Of a stretch of 5,569 bases of DNA, positions 4,241 through 5,569 are shown piece after piece. Numbering within the stretch: the stretch's first letter is position 1; each line of letters starts with the position of its first letter. The DNA is from Pseudomonadota bacterium (GTDB lineage: Bacteria; Bdellovibrionota; Oligoflexia; Oligoflexales; Oligoflexaceae). The stretch lies in contig JAKQGS010000490.1 of assembly GCA_029556045.1 (NCBI GenBank), positions 1-5,569 on the forward strand, read 5' to 3'. The position numbers and the translations under genes are program-made. The notes under the pieces were generated by a model that saw nothing but the letters and a program-made list of their open reading frames with translations, had not been told where the DNA came from and did not search any database.

Positions 4241-5569
4241 ATGATTTCGTCGATCAACAGTCAATTACAGCGAATCGATGCGGTCACCTGGAAGATCCCC
4301 CGCTCCTATAAGCACGGAATGCGGGTGGATGGCCTGATCTATGCGGACGCCTCCCTGATCGAAACCGCAGGTCAGGAGGAAGCCTTGGAACAGGTGGCCA
4401 ACGTGGCCTGCCTACCCGGCATTCAAAAGGCCAGCATCGCCATGCCGGATGTCCACTGGGGGTATGGGTTTTGTATTGGTGGCGTTTGCGCCACGGATCC
4501 CCTCGAAGGGGGGGTGATTTCTCCCGGTGGCGTCGGTTACGACATCAATTGCGGGGTGCGCCTAGTCAAAACCAATCTAACCATTGCGGAGGTTCGTCCC
4601 CGCCTTAAGGATCTAGTCTCCGCCTTGTTTCGCGCGATTCCCACCGGAGCAGGACCGGAGGGGCGCTTCTACTTCAACGACCACGAGCTTGACACCATCA
4701 TGAAGCATGGACCATCGTGGCTTATCCAGCATGGTTATGGGGGCCTGGCTTCGGATATCGAATACACGGAAAGCCACGGCTGCCTGGAAGGGGCCATGCC
4801 CCAGAATGTCAGCGACATCGCCAAAGAACGGGGTGCCACTCAGTGCGGCACCTTGGGGTCGGGCAATCACTTTATCGAAGTGCAGCTCGTGGACACCATT
4901 GAATCAATGGATGAAGCGAACGCCTTCGGGCTCTTCCCTGGCCAGGTTTGTATTATGATCCACTCGGGCTCAAGGGGACTGGGACACCAGGTGTGCACCG
5001 ATTACCTTGCCCAGTTCCGGGATCTTCCGGAACGCTATGGCATCCACCTGCCGGATCGTCAGCTGGCCTGCGCTCCCGCTGACTCCCCCGAAGGTCGGGC
5101 TTATATCGGGGCGATGCGTGCCGCCGCTAATTTTGCCTGGGCCAACCGCCATCTGCTCATGATGCAGACCCGGCAGGTCTTTGCGGAAATCTTCCAAAAA
5201 CCCTGGGAAGAATTGGGAATCAGCCTCCTCTACGACGTTGCCCATAATATTGCCAAACTCGAGACCCATCGTGTGGACGAGGTGGATAAAAGGCTTTGGG
5301 TTCACCGCAAGGGGGCCACGCGGGCCTTCCCCCCTGGACACCCGGAAATCCCGGTCGCCTATCGACCCTGGGGGCAACCGGTTCTGGTGCCGGGCTCCAT
5401 GGGAGCTGCCAGTTGGGTGATGGCAGGGCAAAAGGACAGCATGGAAAAAAGCTTTGGCTCCTGCTGTCACGGGGCCGGTCGGACCATGAGCCGCACCCGC
5501 GCCATCAAAGACGCGGAGGAACGCTGCGGCGGAAAAAAACAGGAAATCGGCGCTCTGATCACCCAGGAG
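4241..5569 (+). CDS. rtcB: RNA-splicing ligase RtcB (3' end outside window)
   Basis: RtcB joins RNA ends carrying 2',3'-cyclic phosphate or 3'-phosphate to 5'-OH ends, using GTP and Mn2+, in RNA repair and tRNA splicing. 443 codons are visible without interruption. Compared with the 481-residue Pyrococcus horikoshii enzyme, about 40-45 C-terminal residues are missing beyond the window. Every key residue is present: Asp101 and Cys104 in VGYDINCGVR (D95/C98 in Pyrococcus), Asn209-His210 in GTLGSGNHFIE (N202/H203), His241 in HSGSRGLGHQ (H234), His335-Asn336 in DVAHNIAK (H329/N330), and the guanylylated His410 in CCHGAGR (H404). MPDVHWGYGFCIGGV at 68-82 is also typical. The constant offset of 6-7 residues argues against any frameshift. 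The gene is the second in a pair with archease and likely an active enzyme. Confidence 0.96.
   Translation, partial: MISSINSQLQRIDAVTWKIPRSYKHGMRVDGLIYADASLIETAGQEEALEQVANVACLPGIQKASIAMPDVHWGYGFCIGGVCATDPLEGGVISPGGVGYDINCGVRLVKTNLTIAEVRPRLKDLVSALFRAIPTGAGPEGRFYFNDHELDTIMKHGPSWLIQHGYGGLASDIEYTESHGCLEGAMPQNVSDIAKERGATQCGTLGSGNHFIEVQLVDTIESMDEANAFGLFPGQVCIMIHSGSRGLGHQVCTDYLAQFRDLPERYGIHLPDRQLACAPADSPEGRAYIGAMRAAANFAWANRHLLMMQTRQVFAEIFQKPWEELGISLLYDVAHNIAKLETHRVDEVDKRLWVHRKGATRAFPPGHPEIPVAYRPWGQPVLVPGSMGAASWVMAGQKDSMEKSFGSCCHGAGRTMSRTRAIKDAEERCGGKKQEIGALITQE

Noticed and set aside
4970..5470. 166-codon minus-strand frame within rtcB
   Set aside because: It is a shadow of the rtcB frame, whose catalytic motifs run through the same bases.

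Overview
The window suggests a Gram-negative-type bacterium of medium GC (about the mid-50s percent by eye). It carries a lipoprotein with a lipobox, a long secreted or surface repeat protein, a LysR-type regulator close to NhaR, and an archease-RtcB RNA ligase pair. The phylum cannot be fixed from these genes; a deltaproteobacterial- or acidobacterial-like lineage is only a guess.

Layout. (1) Positions 1-1194, plus strand: the 3' part of a large surface protein, with the tail of an Ig-like domain, a Ser/Gly/Asp-rich linker and a parallel beta-helix-like region ending in the DxGA signature. (2) Positions 1195-2354: about 1.16 kb with no convincing gene, filled to about 2060 with repeats. These are two palindromic elements in opposite orientation (A, 1279-1454; B, 1820-1987), a tandem array of about five 39-44 bp units between them, a weak pair of direct repeats, and a diverged half copy (C, 2003-2060). 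An AT-rich leader with a strong hairpin (2292-2323) follows. (3) Positions 2355-2750, plus: a small Cys-rich lipoprotein with a twin CX3C tail. (4) Positions 2745-3638, minus: a NhaR-like LysR regulator, tail to tail with the lipoprotein and overlapping it by 6 bp. (5) Positions 3810-4229 and 4241-5569, plus: archease followed 11 bp later by rtcB, which is cut off by the window end. This two-gene unit is divergent from the regulator across 171 bp.

How the genes fit together. Archease activates RtcB, a GTP- and Mn-dependent ligase that joins RNA 2',3'-cyclic-phosphate ends to 5'-OH ends, so the two form an RNA repair unit. The divergent LysR gene could control that unit, itself, or an unlinked target; the sequence does not decide. 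The surface protein and the lipoprotein are envelope proteins with no visible link to RNA repair.

The most unusual material is the repeat cluster. Elements A and B share a 112 bp core of identical length, with nearly identical ends. Each core is enclosed by its own, unrelated but self-complementary stem. Every core end carries the same GGTGG-N7-CCACC hairpin, an arrangement like a REP doublet (REPIN).
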